Notes: generated by a model from the sequence alone, not told the origin. 64,000 nucleotides of DNA from PALSA-270 sp963770915 (GCA_963770915.1 CAVYRG010000001.1:3224001-3288000), one strand, 5' to 3'. Positions 1 to 9,571 are shown, counted from the first letter of the stretch. Made by a program: numbers and translations.

Positions 1-720
1 GTTGGTCGCGCTACTATCGAATGCGACATACCTTCCATCGGAGCTGATCGCGGAATCCCGGCTGTGACCGTTCACAACAGAACCGTCGTAGGTTACCGTG
101 ACCCGAATCGTGTTTGGGGTGCAGCCCTGGAGCGCTCCGATGCAAGTGTCGCGCTCGTAAATTTCCTCAAATCCGCTGGCGGGGCCGGGCGCGAGGTTGG
201 TGGCCGCAGACTGGAACGCCACATAGCGGCCTGTTGCGCTGATGGACGGCGCAACCAGGCTGTCGCCGTTGGCGGGGGTGCCATCGGCGGCGACGGTGAT
301 GATGGACACCACTCCGGCCGTGGCTGCTGCTGGCGATGCAATTCCGAAGGGGAGGGAATTGGAACTGGCCCCGGAAGAACTGTCCTTCACCGTTATGGCT
401 GCGGCGCCAGGAAGGGCTAGCAGCGAACCTGAAATGGAAGTGCTTAGGATTTGGCTCGTGCCGAACGTGGTCGGCAGCGGTGCGCCATTCCACTCAACAA
501 CGGACGAGTTGGTGAAGCCGCTGCCGTCGACAAATATGCTGGTGCTTCCAGTCCCGGCAACGGCGTAATTCGGCACCAGCGTATTCAGCGTGGTCGAAGG
601 CGGCGGAGGCGGCGGGGGAACCGTCTGCCCCGCGCCCCCGCACTCGGTCGTGGCCAACAGGGCCGCGGCGAGGATTGCAACAGCCGGAAACTTTCTAGCA
701 ATGCTAGCTACCCGACCCAT
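1..720 (-). CDS. Secreted IPT/TIG + PD40 (TolB-like) beta-propeller protein, 3' end cut by window
   Basis: The reading frame runs from ATG at 720 off the left edge, so 240 residues of the N-terminus are visible. A hydrophobic export signal covers about residues 8-24 and is followed by Cys27. The context LATTEC is a poor lipobox, so lipidation is uncertain. A Pro run (about 34-40) leads into an IPT/TIG-like Ig fold (about 45-125). Two PD40 blade motifs then follow: ISATGRYVAFQSAATNLAPG (about 159-178) and ISSDGRYVAFDSSATN (about 225-240). Such proteins are exported and usually surface-bound. The start is supported by GAGG with a 6-nt spacer. The gene is divergent from the esterase at 1136. Its function is unknown; the blade number and C-terminus lie outside the window. 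Confidence 0.8.
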   Translation of the reverse strand, partial: MGRVASIARKFPAVAILAAALLATTECGGAGQTVPPPPPPPSTTLNTLVPNYAVAGTGSTSIFVDGSGFTNSSVVEWNGAPLPTTFGTSQILSTSISGSLLALPGAAAITVKDSSSGASSNSLPFGIASPAAATAGVVSIITVAADGTPANGDSLVAPSISATGRYVAFQSAATNLAPGPASGFEEIYERDTCIGALQGCTPNTIRVTVTYDGSVVNGHSRDSAISSDGRYVAFDSSATN

Positions 721-980
721 TCCCGTCCTCAGTTCGTTCCTCCCGTCAGATTCGGCCCGACCAAGCGCAAACACACGCTCATGGTCTGTGCAGGCGCAAA
801 AATGCGCATTGCCAGGTTTTGAGGAAGATGAGCGCAGGGAAGGACGGAACACGGAGCCCCCTTCGTGCGGAGCCTCCTTGCACTCCCTACATTTCGTCGC
901 ACACTTACATCACTGCTGTCAACCGAGATTCAAAATCATCAAGAAGCTGGACCGACGCGCCGGCCGCAGTTTAAAGATTG

Positions 981-1008
981 TTGACCCAACCTCACATCCT
1001 GATACACT
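981..1008 (+). promoter_or_regulatory. Putative sigma-70-type promoter for the esterase gene
   Basis: TTGACC at 981-986 and TACACT at 1003-1008 are separated by 16 nt and lie about 130 nt upstream of the ATG at 1136. This is the best promoter-like match in the 415-nt divergent gap 721..1135. I see no other gene or repeat in that gap. Confidence 0.35.
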
Positions 1009-1135
1009 CGACTGTTTTTTGGAATAACATAATCGTCGGTATGAAGTTTTGATGCCGGGATGCTGGCCGCTCTCTCGCTCTTCGGCTCGCAACACAACCA
1101 ACGAATCTCGAAACCTAAGCCCAAAAGGGGAACTC

Positions 1136-3127
1136 ATGCTTCGAATGAGACGCGTTTTCGTGGCTGTCGCGGTTCTGGGACTGCTGCTTTCATCGCATTC
1201 TATTGCTTTCGCCCAAAATGCTCCCGCGGCAGCAGCCAAGCCGCTGCCTTTCGTCGGCACGATTTTCGCGGACAACATGGTCTTGCAGCGCGGCAAGGCG
1301 AATACCATCTGGGGTTGGTCAGACCCAGGCGACAAAATCGAGGTCGAGATTGCCGGCAAGAAAGCCTCGGGCGTGGCGGGAGACGACCATCGCTGGCAAG
1401 TGAAGCTTCAGCCGCCGCCCACCGGCGGCCCTTACACGATGACCATCAAAGGCCATCAGACAGTGGAGCTTCACAACGTGCTGGTCGGCGATGTCTGGCT
1501 GTGCGGAGGCCAGTCCAACATGGAGGTGAGCCTCCGCGTGCTGCGCAATGCCGATGATGAAATCAAAGCCGCCAATTATCCGCAGATTCGCTTCTTCACC
1601 GTGAGGGGCGGCGCCGCCTACCACCATAGAGACGTGGTGGAGGGCTCCTGGCAAGTCGTCTCCCCTGAAACGGCAGCCAGACTTTCGGCCGTCGCCTACT
1701 ACTTCGCCCGCAAGGTGCAGCAGGAGATCCATGTACCGATCGGCCTGGTGGTCGATGCCGTCGGCGGAACTCCCGCCGAGGCCTGGACCAGCGCCGATGC
1801 GCTGCGCCCGCTCCACGATTTCGACATTCCCCTGGCAGAACTCGACAAGCTGGCCGCCGAAGGCGCGCCGGAATACGGCAACTACGTGATGCACTGGTAT
1901 GACGAGTACGACATCGGCCTCAAAGGAAACTGGTTTGCGCCGGACTTCGACGATTCAGACTGGCAGACGGTCGATGTCCCCGGCGGATTCGCCGAATTGG
2001 GCGTGCCCGAGACGCCGGCGGTGGTCTGGTTCCGCAGGGAGATCACGCTGCCCGACCCTCTGCCCGAAGGGCGTGCATTGTTATTTCTCGGCGAGGTCGA
2101 GCGTATGGACACCGCCTACATCAACGGCACCGAAGTCGGGGCCAGCGCCTGGGTGGAGAACCCGCGCGTTTATTTCATGCGTCCGGGAGTGCTGAAGCCG
2201 GGGAAAAACATCATCGCCATCCGCGTCTTCAAAACCAAGCCGGACGGCGGCTTTCTCGGCAAGCCCGAGGAGTTGCACCTCTTGCTGGGAGACAAGAGCA
2301 GCGTTCCGCTTGCCGGCAAATGGAAAGCTAAGCTGAGTGTCGATGCCCGTCCCCCGCACCCCATGCCCATTGGCTTTGAGAACTGGCCGGTGATGCCGAC
2401 CGTGCTTTACAAGGGAATGCTGGAGCCGATCGCGCCGCTTTCCATTACCGGCGCTCTTTGGTACCAGGGCGAGCAGAATTCCGATCGCGGATTCCAGTAC
2501 CGCAAAATCCTCCCTGCGATGATTACCGACTGGCGAAAGCTCTTCGGCCAGGGCGATTTCCCGTTCTATATGGTCAGCCTGCCGGCCTTCCAGCATCGCA
2601 GCGACACGCCGACCGATGACGGCTGGGCTGATGTACGCGAGTCCATCGCGCTCACCGCTGAGCAGGTTCCCAACACCTGCCTGGCGGTCACCATCGATAC
2701 CGGCGATCCAGACAACATCCATCCCAAGGAGAAGGAACCGGTGGGCGACCGCCTCGCCTTCTGCGCGCTGGCAAAACACTACGGCAAGCACGTGGTGTAT
2801 TCGGGTCCAACGCTGGCCTCGGTGAAACGCCTTCCCGGCAAGATCGAGCTGCGCTTCCATCACGCAAATGGCGGTTTGGTAGTGAAAGGCCCGAAATTGG
2901 AAGGGTTCCAAATCGCGGGAGCCGATCAGAAATGGTATTGGGCCGATGCCCGCATCCAGGGCAAGAAGGTGATCGTCTCATCCGCATCGGTGCCTAATCC
3001 GCAAGAGGTGCGCTACGCCTGGCAATCGAATCCGCCGGCGACTTTGTTCAACGGCGCCGGATTGCCCGCCGGTCCTTTCCGGACTGATACCTGGCCGCTC
3101 AAGACGGAGAGCGCAAGGCCATATTGA
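1136..3127 (+). CDS. Sialate O-acetylesterase-like SGNH hydrolase with inserted jelly-roll domain
   Basis: 663 residues with a signal peptide (about 1-27, cleavage near AFAQ). The first SGNH block is GGQSNM with nucleophile Ser127. The C-terminal catalytic Asp/His pair sits in DNIH (Asp526, His529), and a WYQGEQNS block lies between them. These are hallmarks of the 9-O-acetyl sialate esterase family (DUF303). A glycoside-hydrolase-2-like jelly roll (about 265-400, with DDSDWQTVDVPGGF) interrupts the catalytic domain, as in many Bacteroidota and Acidobacteriota members. The frame stays open upstream to an ATG at 1049. ATG 1136 is chosen because AAAGGGG precedes it and the signal peptide begins there. 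It probably removes acetyl esters from exported glycans before glycosidases act. Substrate specificity cannot be read from sequence. Confidence 0.85.
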   Translation: MLRMRRVFVAVAVLGLLLSSHSIAFAQNAPAAAAKPLPFVGTIFADNMVLQRGKANTIWGWSDPGDKIEVEIAGKKASGVAGDDHRWQVKLQPPPTGGPYTMTIKGHQTVELHNVLVGDVWLCGGQSNMEVSLRVLRNADDEIKAANYPQIRFFTVRGGAAYHHRDVVEGSWQVVSPETAARLSAVAYYFARKVQQEIHVPIGLVVDAVGGTPAEAWTSADALRPLHDFDIPLAELDKLAAEGAPEYGNYVMHWYDEYDIGLKGNWFAPDFDDSDWQTVDVPGGFAELGVPETPAVVWFRREITLPDPLPEGRALLFLGEVERMDTAYINGTEVGASAWVENPRVYFMRPGVLKPGKNIIAIRVFKTKPDGGFLGKPEELHLLLGDKSSVPLAGKWKAKLSVDARPPHPMPIGFENWPVMPTVLYKGMLEPIAPLSITGALWYQGEQNSDRGFQYRKILPAMITDWRKLFGQGDFPFYMVSLPAFQHRSDTPTDDGWADVRESIALTAEQVPNTCLAVTIDTGDPDNIHPKEKEPVGDRLAFCALAKHYGKHVVYSGPTLASVKRLPGKIELRFHHANGGLVVKGPKLEGFQIAGADQKWYWADARIQGKKVIVSSASVPNPQEVRYAWQSNPPATLFNGAGLPAGPFRTDTWPLKTESARPY

Positions 3128-3185
3128 GAGAGAACTGACAGTCAACAACTCAGCAGAGAAGTAGCTGGAGGGCGCGCCGAGAGCG

Positions 3186-3800
3186 CTAGGAGGTCTGGGT
3201 CTTACGAGATCGGGCCGCATGACCGTTCAGGTCGGGGAGCATCCGTCCCAGCCGTTTGGCAATCACGCCGCCATTCATTTTGAAGGCGCGAGGCAGCCAA
3301 ATCGAAAAAATAATCAGGATGCCGCCGAGCAGCATCACCAGGTCGCCGATGCTGAACAATCCCAACTGCGCCTGATCGGCTAGAAACGCCAGCCGCGTGT
3401 CCGGTGTCGCAGCTTCCCACATGGGGCCAGCGGGATGCAGCGTTGCGGGCATTCCGACTACCGGCATGGTTCCAGCGTTGGCGGTGATGACCAGGCCATT
3501 CAGCATCAGGCCGCAGAGCACCAGCATTACGCCCGCCCGAGCCCGCGGCGACCGCACCGCGCGCAGCACCAGCCATAGGATTGCGCAGCACTCGCACAGC
3601 CAGATCGCCGGATGCTGCATCCATACCAATCGATGTGCTTCTACAAGAAGATTCACTCCCACTGCGAGCTCCCGAAGAACGACAAGTGAAAGGGGAGCAA
3701 GCGCTTTGCCAAAATGAGACTGTTGACAAGCCCTGTGTTTGCAATCGAATGGGAGCGGTGCGAACGGCCCCCGACGGCCCTCTCCGATTGGCTTGTTCAC
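3186..3800 (-). CDS. DUF5317-like small integral membrane protein
   Basis: The C-terminal two thirds resemble DUF5317 proteins: a helix ending in NGLVITANAGTMPVVGM, a TRLAFLADQ segment, and a last helix with LGLFSIGDLVMLLGGIL. Three hydrophobic helices are visible (about residues 64-84, 92-112 and 148-172), followed by a basic tail. The first 45 residues of the longest frame are not membrane-like and have no good ribosome site. The true start is therefore uncertain and may be a GTG near 3662. The gene converges on the esterase, with 58 nt between them. No function is established for the family. Confidence 0.6.
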   Translation of the reverse strand: MNKPIGEGRRGPFAPLPFDCKHRACQQSHFGKALAPLSLVVLRELAVGVNLLVEAHRLVWMQHPAIWLCECCAILWLVLRAVRSPRARAGVMLVLCGLMLNGLVITANAGTMPVVGMPATLHPAGPMWEAATPDTRLAFLADQAQLGLFSIGDLVMLLGGILIIFSIWLPRAFKMNGGVIAKRLGRMLPDLNGHAARSRKTQTS

Positions 3801-3987
3801 GGCATTTCACACCAGAGGGAAAATCACCCGCCCGCGAAAGTTGGAAGCCTAAACTTCGTGCTTGCGCAGCAACCCCTGGTTTGGTGGCATGGGAAAGGTA
3901 ATCAAACCGCGGGCTCCAAGGCAGAACAATTCTTTGGGATCGCTAGCAAATAGGAACTTTGCTCGTCTAAGGTGCGTAGATTAGTTT

Positions 3988-5232
3988 ATGCGGCGCTTTG
4001 TCGACAGTTTCGGCCAGGTCTTCGCCGCCATCTGGGCACACAAACTCCGCTCCTTCCTCACCATGTTCGGCATCGCGTGGGGGGTGGGATCGCTGCTGCT
4101 CCTGATTGGCTTAGGAGAGGGGTTCCGCGCCGGAACTGAGAAGCAGCTGGCGGGCTTTGGCGAAGACTACATGCAAATCTATAACGGCCGCGTGCCGGCG
4201 TCCGGCAACAGCCAACTCTCCTCCCGTCCGTACTACCTGGATTACCAGGACTATCTCGACATTCTCCATTCGCCTTGGGTACGCAATGCCGCGCCCATTA
4301 TCAACCGCAACGACCTTCGCCTGGTGAGCGAGTATGGCAGCAGCAACGGCTACGTGGATGGCTCCTTGCCGCAGTTCTATGACATCCGCTACCAGCCGGT
4401 AGAGCAGGGCCGCTGGCCCGATTGGACCGACGAACGCGAGCGCAGCAACGTCTGTGTCATCGGCAAGGAGTTCGTACACCTCCTGTTCCCCGGCCACCCC
4501 GTTTTGGGCAGTCGGCTCCTGATCAACGGCGTGCCCTTCCGGGTAATAGGAACGATCAAAGACATCGGCCAGGGCAACAACAGCGACCAGAATATGCGGC
4601 TGGTCATGCCTTACAGCACCATGGCCATGTACTTCCCCACGCAAGGGGACGGCAACGAGAAGGCGATCAAATACGTAGCCTACCAGCCGATCACACGCGC
4701 GCAGCATGAGCAGGCCCGCGAAGCCGTTCACCGCATTATTGCCAAAAATCACCACTTCGATCCCTCGACGCCCGATGCCTTTGACGATTGGGACTCCATC
4801 GAGAACGCCGAGATGGTCGGCAAAATCTCCGATGCCATGGATGTCTTTCTGGGAGCCGTCGGTTTGGTCACGCTCGCGTTAGGGGCCATGGGAGTGGTGA
4901 ACATCATGCTGGTCTCAGTGGCGGAGCGCACCCGCGAGATCGGCCTGCGTAAAGCCCTGGGTGCCACACGAAGAAGCATCCTGTTCCAGTTCTTCCTGGA
5001 GGGGCTGATGCTGACGGCGATCAGCGGTGCGATCGGTGTGGGCGCGGCCTACCTGCTCACTCAGCTCTTCGGACTGGCGCCGCCCATGAATGGATTCGAA
5101 CTGCCTCGCATCTACCCGGCGAGCGCTGCGCTAGCCGTGGGAAGCCTCGCCGCCGCGGGCATTATCGCCGGACTTTATCCCGCGCGCCGGGCTGCCTTGC
5201 TTACGCCGGTCGAAGCGCTTCGCCAGGAGTAA
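3988..5232 (+). CDS. MacB-type ABC transporter permease (first of pair)
   Basis: 414 residues in the MacB/FtsX layout: TM1 near 20-42 (LRSFLTMFGIAWGVGSLLLL), a periplasmic MacB_PCD domain (about 45-270), then three C-terminal helices. The cytoplasmic FtsX motif REIGLRKALGATRRSI is present, and the end reads IIAGLYPARRAALLTPVEALR. There is no ATP-binding domain, so an ATPase must be supplied in trans. The next permease starts 3 nt after this stop, so the two surely form one unit and could make a heterodimer. No adaptor or ATPase gene adjoins; the closest candidates are at 59741-62087. No clear Shine-Dalgarno precedes the ATG. Confidence 0.88.
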   Translation: MRRFVDSFGQVFAAIWAHKLRSFLTMFGIAWGVGSLLLLIGLGEGFRAGTEKQLAGFGEDYMQIYNGRVPASGNSQLSSRPYYLDYQDYLDILHSPWVRNAAPIINRNDLRLVSEYGSSNGYVDGSLPQFYDIRYQPVEQGRWPDWTDERERSNVCVIGKEFVHLLFPGHPVLGSRLLINGVPFRVIGTIKDIGQGNNSDQNMRLVMPYSTMAMYFPTQGDGNEKAIKYVAYQPITRAQHEQAREAVHRIIAKNHHFDPSTPDAFDDWDSIENAEMVGKISDAMDVFLGAVGLVTLALGAMGVVNIMLVSVAERTREIGLRKALGATRRSILFQFFLEGLMLTAISGAIGVGAAYLLTQLFGLAPPMNGFELPRIYPASAALAVGSLAAAGIIAGLYPARRAALLTPVEALRQE

Positions 5233-5235
5233 CCC

Positions 5236-6492
5236 ATGATCCTGCCGAAAGATGTCCTCTCGGAAACCTACGGCGCGCTCCGGTATAACCGTGTGCGCAC
5301 CGTGATCACCATGCTAGGCATGGCCTGGGGAATCGCTACCGTGGTGCTGTTGCTGGCCTACGGCGCGGGTTTTTCGGCTGCGATCGTGAACATCTTCAAA
5401 TCATTTGCCAGCATGCAGGCCATTGGCGTTGCCGGAGGGCGCACTTCTATGCAGGCCGGAGGCAACAAGGCCGGCACCAATATTCGTTTGACCAGCGACG
5501 ATATTGATCGCATCCTGGCCAACGTGCCGGAGGTCATCCGCACATCTCCGGAGTCCTACTACGATGGTCCCGTGAGCTATGAAGGCCGTTCTTATACTTG
5601 GTCGGTTCATGGCGGCGATCCTGCGCTGCAGGAGATTCAGAGTCTGCCGCTGGATATGGGGCGCTTCTACAACGCCCAGGATTTGCAGATGCGAGCGCGG
5701 GTTTGCGTGATCGGCTCCGAATCCAAGCAAAAACTCTTCTCCGGCCGCTTCCCGCTCGGCGCGACCATCCGCATCAACGGCATTCCCTACCAGGTGATCG
5801 GGGTACTCAAGGCAAGGCCGCAGGAGGGAGGCAGCCAGAACAGCATCAACCGTGTGGTCTACATCCCGTTTTCCACTCTGAGTGACTTTCGCGACACGCA
5901 CTATCTCGACATGATCTGGCTGGATTTCAACGGCTACGACTATAGCGGGGTGGCACGGGAAGTTCGGAATACGCTTGCCGCAGAACACAATTTCCGGCCC
6001 GATGACCAGCGCGCGGTGCAGATTTTCAGCCTGATGGAGCAGCTTTCGCGATTTCGCATCATCAGCATGGCGCTGCAAGTCTTCCTTGCCTTCATTGGCG
6101 CTCTCACTCTGGGGATTGGCGGCGTGGGCCTGATGAACATCATGCTGGTCAGTGTGACCCAGCGCACGCGCGAGATCGGCGTGGAGAAGGCCATCGGCGC
6201 GCGCCGCTTCGATATTCTGGTGCAGTTTCTTTCCGAAGCGCTGGCGATCACCTTCGTGGGCGGCCTGCTCGGCATTGCGCTCGCCTACGCGATTTCTTTT
6301 TCTGTGGGAACGCTTACTCTTTACAGCGCGCTGGCTCTGCACGGAAACGTGGGCGACATTCGGCTCATCATCTCGCCAACCAGTGTGTTGGTTTCTACCG
6401 CGATCCTGGCGCTGGTTGGATTGGTCAGCGGCATGATTCCCGCGATACGCGCCTCCCGCCTCAACCCCATTGAGGCCTTGCGCTACGAATAG
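5236..6492 (+). CDS. MacB-type ABC transporter permease (second of pair)
   Basis: 418 residues with the same layout as its upstream partner: N-terminal helix (about 20-42), large periplasmic MacB_PCD domain, then three FtsX helices. The motif TREIGVEKAIGARRFDILVQ is visible, and the end is MIPAIRASRLNPIEALRYE. Translation probably begins at the ATG 3 nt after the previous stop, using a GGAG inside the upstream gene. The two permeases are clearly divergent, which argues for a heterodimer rather than a recent duplication. The exported substrate is unknown; MacB relatives handle macrolides, lipopeptides or signalling peptides. Confidence 0.88.
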   Translation: MILPKDVLSETYGALRYNRVRTVITMLGMAWGIATVVLLLAYGAGFSAAIVNIFKSFASMQAIGVAGGRTSMQAGGNKAGTNIRLTSDDIDRILANVPEVIRTSPESYYDGPVSYEGRSYTWSVHGGDPALQEIQSLPLDMGRFYNAQDLQMRARVCVIGSESKQKLFSGRFPLGATIRINGIPYQVIGVLKARPQEGGSQNSINRVVYIPFSTLSDFRDTHYLDMIWLDFNGYDYSGVAREVRNTLAAEHNFRPDDQRAVQIFSLMEQLSRFRIISMALQVFLAFIGALTLGIGGVGLMNIMLVSVTQRTREIGVEKAIGARRFDILVQFLSEALAITFVGGLLGIALAYAISFSVGTLTLYSALALHGNVGDIRLIISPTSVLVSTAILALVGLVSGMIPAIRASRLNPIEALRYE

Positions 6493-6525
6493 AGGAAACT
6501 TGCTCGCTATGTGTGCCGGGGTACC

Positions 6526-6572
6526 CCTGAGCGGAGTCGAAGCGTCTCGCCCCAGTTGCGAGACCCCGGGCA
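6526..6572. repeat. Dispersed intergenic repeat copy (GTCTCGCC...GAGAC type)
   Basis: The block begins with CTGAGCGGAGTCGAAG, a string related to elements at 39283 and 50362. It continues into GTCTCGCC-CAGTTGCGAGACC, which can fold as a short hairpin. A close copy of the second half lies at 14192..14220. It sits just after the permease pair. Confidence 0.55.
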
Positions 6573-6591
6573 ACCGCGGGACCTCTACGGG

Positions 6592-6695
6592 ATGAACCCC
6601 AGCGGCCGCGACCGGCGCGGATCGCCCGGAAGAATCTCGCCGCATCCGGCATGATCGCTGGACTGTATCCCGCGCGGCGGGCAGCGCATGGCGAA
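6592..6695. pseudogene. Gene debris: C-terminal fragments of a MacB permease and of a GH5-like gene
   Basis: On the plus strand 6648-6690 reads GMIAGLYPARRAA, almost the same as the IIAGLYPARRAA end of the permease at 3988..5232, with no coding context around it. Just before it, 6592..6628 matches 9614..9650 at 36 of 37 positions; the latter encodes the last residues (GDPRRSRPPGFI) of the glycosidase at 9607. The fragments lie next to each other on opposite strands. They occupy a 350-nt gap (6493..6842) that otherwise holds only a repeat and a promoter. Confidence 0.55.
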
Positions 6696-6769
6696 CCGCC
6701 GCAAACGCCTGGCGTCCTCAACCAGAGTTTATTTTCGGGGCGGAACAGATCCAGCATGGAAGAACATAC

Positions 6770-6798
6770 TTGACAGCCGAAGGAGAATCGCAGATAAC
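6770..6798 (+). promoter_or_regulatory. Putative promoter of the GH95-like gene
   Basis: A perfect -35 box TTGACA (6770-6775) is separated by 17 nt from GATAAC (6793-6798), about 45 nt upstream of the ATG at 6843. GGGGAG just before the ATG serves as ribosome site. Confidence 0.5.
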
Positions 6799-6842
6799 TC
6801 CCAAAGTTTGCGACAGAGAATCGTGAAAGTGGGGAGACGAAG

Positions 6843-9521
6843 ATGAAGCGCAGAGATTTCATTAAGAAGAGTGCCGTTGCGGTCGGTCTGGCGGGTGCTC
6901 CGCAATTGCTTCCTCCGCTGATTGCGAGCGAAGGCGCTTTGCCCAAGCCAGACAGTTCTTCGGTGACCGCAGAAGCAGTTCCGGAGGAGAATCGCTCGGC
7001 CGAATATCTTCGCCGCGTGAAGACGGATAAGTTTCTACCCAAGCCGGCGGAGTTTGCAGAATCAGAATTGACGCCCGCGGTTCGAATTTCTCCTATGTCC
7101 CTTGCGGAACGGATCAGGAGAAAGATCGTGCCACGGCGCGGCTTCTGCAGCACCCTGCCGGGAAAGACGGTGAGCGAGGGGCTCACCGCCGGCAATGGAG
7201 CGATGAATATCGAGATGATGGGCGACCCTTACGCGGAACAGATTCTCTTCCATCATGAAAGTCTGCTGATGCCGTGGAGGAAGTTCCTCGAGGCTCCCAA
7301 GGCCGCAGACGTATTTTCTCAAGTGCGGCAAATGGTGTTAGACGGGAAATACCAGGAAGCCATTGAATTGGCTTTCAACGAAATGGAGAAGGGCCCCATC
7401 AAGCGGAATACCTTTGCGCACCCGACTATTCCCGCATTCCTGATGGGCCTTGATTTTCCGAAAGCCGCATCGGTCCAGAATTATCTCCGCACGGTGGATT
7501 TTGAAAGCAGTGAGGCGAAGGTCTATTGGACCGATGAGCGCGGCGAGTGGCTTCGTCAGACCTTCACATCCCGGCCCGACAACGCGGTGGTCCAATTGCT
7601 TACCGCTCCGAACGGCCAGTCGGTGAACGCCCGAGTTGCGCTTTCGCATGCGGCGAGAAGAATGCGCCCCAATGCGGTTTTCCAGCAGAAAATGAACCAA
7701 GCGACCAGTAGCGGGGAAAGCGAAATTCAGCATGATTTTAATGAGGAACGATTGATTTACAAATGCCGTTTGGACCCCTCCACCGACAACAGCGGCTACG
7801 CCGGAGTGGTGCGTGTGGTCCGCGACGGCGGCTCGGCCCGCATGGAAGACGGCACTCTGGTGATCGAGAATGCGTCGTCCGTGATGCTGCTTACCCGCAT
7901 CGAATGGTTCGCCGACTACAGCGAGGACAAGGTGGAAGCCCTCCGGCTGGCGGTGGAACAACTTTCGCCCGACTATCCGGCGATGGTGGAGCGTCACCGC
8001 AAGGTTCAGTCGGAGGCCCTGAACCGCGTTACCGTGGATTTCGGCGGCGCCTCGCAATTCGGGTTGTCCTCGGAAGAACTGCTGGCCGATCAAAGGTCGC
8101 GGCCGGACTATTCGCCCGCGTTGTTGGAAAAGATCTTTGAAATGGGGCGGTACTGGTTCATCCTCACCAGCGGTAAATATTGCAGCATGGCGGCTGAGGT
8201 CAATGCCAACATCAACCTGCAAATTTCTCCCGGCCCGCAGGGCGATCTGCGGGAAGGCATGGATGCCTACTTCAATTGGATGGAGAGCTTGGCTCCAGAC
8301 TTCCGGACCAACGCAAAGAACATCTTCGGCATGCGCGGCACCCATTATTCTCTGCTGCCCGACAAAGGGTTCGGCGTAGCCTACCATTATTCGAGCGCCT
8401 CAAATTCCGGAGAGATCTGGCCGCATCCCTACTGGCTTTCCGCTGGAGGCTGGTGTTGCCGCCCGTTCTGGGATCACTACCTGGTCACCGGCGACACGGA
8501 ATTTCTCCGCAACCGGCTGGTGCCCGCCTACAAAGAGCTGGCTCTGTTTTATGAGGATTTCCTGACGGTCACCGACAAGGACGGCAATTACATCTTCGTC
8601 CCATCCTTCTCGCCGGAGAACAATCCCGCCAACACCAGTCCCTCGGCCATGCTGGTGATCAACGCCTCCATGGATATTGCGGTTTGCCGGGAAGTGCTGG
8701 GAAACCTGATTCAGGCGTGCGAGCTTCTCGGCACCGACGCCGATAGTATTCCCAAGTGGAAGGCCATGATCGAGAAACTGCCGCCCTACCTGCTCGAGCC
8801 TGACGGCACTCTGAAGGAATGGGCCTGGCCTACGCTGGAAGAACGCTACAGCCATCGCCACATTTCTCACCTCTATGGGGCCTGGCCCGGCGACGAGATC
8901 GATCCGGACCGCACCCCGCAACTGGCCTACGCCGCGATGATGGCTGACCGGCGGCGCGTGCCGGAGAGACTCGCCGCTCATGGCCGCTGCCATCGCGCCC
9001 TGGTCGGGGCGCGGCTCAAAGATATCTACATGGTGGACACCGAACTGCGGCAGCTGATTGAACAGGGCTACGTCGCGACGACGTTGCGCTGTTCTCATGA
9101 TCCCTACGCATTCCCCATGCCGGATGCTCAGGGCGGCATTCAAACCATCATCATGGAGATGCTGCTGTACTCGCGTCCTGGCGTAATCGAAGTGCTGCCG
9201 GCCCTTCCGCCGACACTGGTGAAAGGTTCGATCAACGGCATGCTGGCCCGGACCTTCGCGCGGATCGACCAACTGTCGTGGAACATGGAGGCCAGAACCG
9301 CCGAGCTGACCGTGACCTCATTCCGCAAGCAGGATGTCACTCTCGTGGCGCGCTATGGGATCGAAAGCATCACCGCGCCCGCGGGCGTCCTGGCCGCGCC
9401 GCTCAGGGCCGGAAAGGCCAACATTGATGTTCACTTGCCAAAGGACAAGCCGGTGACCTTCCGCTTCAAGCTGGGCCATCGTCATCCACTCGATTGGGTC
9501 ACGCAGGTGGCCCGCGCCTAG
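6843..9521 (+). CDS. GH95-like secreted alpha-L-fucosidase/galactosidase family protein
   Basis: 892 residues. The N-terminus MKRRDFIKKSAVAVGLAG is a twin-arginine signal. A GH95-type beta-sandwich follows, with NGAMNIEMMGDPYAEQILFHH. An (alpha/alpha)6 barrel then carries FSPENNPANTSPSA, where Glu592 aligns with the general acid of GH95 fucosidases. The later RHISHLYGAWPG and MPDAQGGIQTIIMEML blocks match the family, and Asp761 lies at the expected base position. The end PALPPTLVKGSINGMLAR is also typical. The protein probably removes fucosyl or related residues from plant or algal glycans outside the cytoplasm. Sequence around the second active-site block (GRCHRALVGARLKD) is looser than in characterised enzymes, so specificity is open. 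Confidence 0.8.
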   Translation: MKRRDFIKKSAVAVGLAGAPQLLPPLIASEGALPKPDSSSVTAEAVPEENRSAEYLRRVKTDKFLPKPAEFAESELTPAVRISPMSLAERIRRKIVPRRGFCSTLPGKTVSEGLTAGNGAMNIEMMGDPYAEQILFHHESLLMPWRKFLEAPKAADVFSQVRQMVLDGKYQEAIELAFNEMEKGPIKRNTFAHPTIPAFLMGLDFPKAASVQNYLRTVDFESSEAKVYWTDERGEWLRQTFTSRPDNAVVQLLTAPNGQSVNARVALSHAARRMRPNAVFQQKMNQATSSGESEIQHDFNEERLIYKCRLDPSTDNSGYAGVVRVVRDGGSARMEDGTLVIENASSVMLLTRIEWFADYSEDKVEALRLAVEQLSPDYPAMVERHRKVQSEALNRVTVDFGGASQFGLSSEELLADQRSRPDYSPALLEKIFEMGRYWFILTSGKYCSMAAEVNANINLQISPGPQGDLREGMDAYFNWMESLAPDFRTNAKNIFGMRGTHYSLLPDKGFGVAYHYSSASNSGEIWPHPYWLSAGGWCCRPFWDHYLVTGDTEFLRNRLVPAYKELALFYEDFLTVTDKDGNYIFVPSFSPENNPANTSPSAMLVINASMDIAVCREVLGNLIQACELLGTDADSIPKWKAMIEKLPPYLLEPDGTLKEWAWPTLEERYSHRHISHLYGAWPGDEIDPDRTPQLAYAAMMADRRRVPERLAAHGRCHRALVGARLKDIYMVDTELRQLIEQGYVATTLRCSHDPYAFPMPDAQGGIQTIIMEMLLYSRPGVIEVLPALPPTLVKGSINGMLARTFARIDQLSWNMEARTAELTVTSFRKQDVTLVARYGIESITAPAGVLAAPLRAGKANIDVHLPKDKPVTFRFKLGHRHPLDWVTQVARA

Positions 9522-9571
9522 TCCCTTCGGCGATGTCGTTTTCGCCTGCGGCCGAAGACCTGGCAGACAGT

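Noticed and set aside
5401..6645. 414-codon minus-strand open frame opposite the second MacB permease
   Set aside because: Antisense shadow; composition is not that of a real protein and it runs into the debris region.
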